Below are positions 13,372 through 13,625 of a stretch of 13,625 bases of DNA, one piece after another. Origin of the DNA: Caldifarciminota bacterium (lineage in GTDB: Bacteria; Hydrothermota; Hydrothermia; B15-G9; WFZT01); the NCBI GenBank assembly GCA_026991055.1, contig JALXCE010000266.1, forward strand, positions 1-13,625, given 5' to 3'. The notes below the pieces were generated by a model. It was given only the letters and a program-made list of their open reading frames with translations, was not told the DNA's origin and made no database searches. The position numbers and the translations under genes were made by a program. Every line of letters starts with the position of its first letter. The first letter of the stretch is position 1.

Positions 13372-13625
13372 GGACAGTTGTCAAGAATTTTGTGTAAGCC
13401 ATCATTTTACTCCTCCTCATAGACTTCTCTAAACATCCTGTGCAACTCTGGTAATACACCCTTAAACCTCGGCTCCGGCTTACTCCATGCACCTTCTTCT
13501 AATCCCCGTAAAAACATCCACCACTTCGCTTCCAATATCTTCTTACTCTGAAAATATCCTCCACTGTTCCTCCTTATCCTCTCTAATTCCTTATGTAAAT
13601 TCTCCGACGCATTCGTCGTCTTTAC
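13372..13625 (-). mobile_element. IS256 (mutator)-family element, one end, inserted in the IS1634-type gene
   Basis: The DNA changes character at 13371/13372, where the IS1634-type reading ends. The outer segment, read plus-wise GGACAGTTGTCAAGAATTTT and then GTGTAAG, has the TGTCAAGAATTTTGTGTAA sequence that I associate with ends of IS256-type elements, and it precedes the stop of an IS256-type transposase by about 35 bp. The element continues beyond the window, so its other end and its target duplication (usually 8-9 bp) cannot be seen. Confidence 0.75.
13407..13625 (-). CDS. IS256-family transposase, C-terminal part (runs off the window)
   Basis: On the minus strand the last 219 bases read 72 residues to a TAA (13409-13407). 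They begin VKTTNASENLHKELERIR, which matches the TTNA-x-E-x-(L/N)-x(2)-(E/R)-L-x-R block near the end of mutator-type (IS256) transposases; the Glu in this block is the usual last catalytic residue. FQSKKILEAKWWMFLRGLEEGAWSK follows, resembling the usual helical tail. The first part of the gene lies outside the window, so whether it is intact is unknown. It is oriented opposite to the transposase it interrupts. Confidence 0.8.
   Translation of the reverse strand, partial: VKTTNASENLHKELERIRRNSGGYFQSKKILEAKWWMFLRGLEEGAWSKPEPRFKGVLPELHRMFREVYEEE

Overview
The window looks like a chromosomal segment of a probably thermophilic, uncultured-type bacterium. The basis is indirect. It carries a split glycine decarboxylase subunit (GcvPB), a DUF763 protein (a family common in thermophiles and archaea), and a secreted multidomain protein with a seven-bladed propeller and a type-IX-like C-terminal tail. 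It also has Shine-Dalgarno and sigma70-type signals, so it is bacterial rather than archaeal. Candidate phyla such as WOR-3/Hydrothermae would fit, but that is inference. No rRNA, tRNA or CRISPR array was seen.

Positions 1-4859 form one tightly packed plus-strand transcription unit: the tail of an unidentified gene, gcvPB, ccmC, eno, a small FtsB/DivIC-like membrane protein, and a low-specificity threonine aldolase gene. Gaps are 1 nt or the genes overlap by 4 nt (ATGA). Two members act on glycine (GcvPB cleaves it, threonine aldolase makes it), eno is glycolytic, and the small membrane gene directly after eno recalls the eno-ftsB pairing of many bacteria.

Positions 4860-6706 hold two singly transcribed plus-strand genes: a DUF763 protein with a helix-hairpin-helix, and a zinc class II aldolase. 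Both lack a ribosome binding site and have a -10-like box just before the ATG, which suggests leaderless mRNAs. Positions 6707-7106 are noncoding and contain an 89-bp MITE-like element with a 9-bp target duplication. Positions 7107-10466 encode a 1119-residue exported protein (alpha/beta-hydrolase-like, deacetylase-like, seven-bladed propeller, sorting tail) preceded by a 12-nt perfect Shine-Dalgarno and followed by a strong hairpin terminator.

Positions 10538-12486 hold a second MITE-like element (125 bp, 9-bp target duplication) abutting the -35 box of a ferritin gene. The ferritin gene converges on an Mrp/ApbC iron-sulfur carrier gene across a shared bidirectional terminator. A third MITE-like element (125 bp) lies 9 bp upstream of the mrp -35 box. 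The three elements share a perfect hairpin whose stem has changed in a compensatory way.

Positions 12700-13625 are insertion-sequence DNA. An IS1634-type transposase gene is cut just before its expected catalytic aspartate by an oppositely oriented IS256 (mutator)-type element, whose transposase C-terminus runs off the window.
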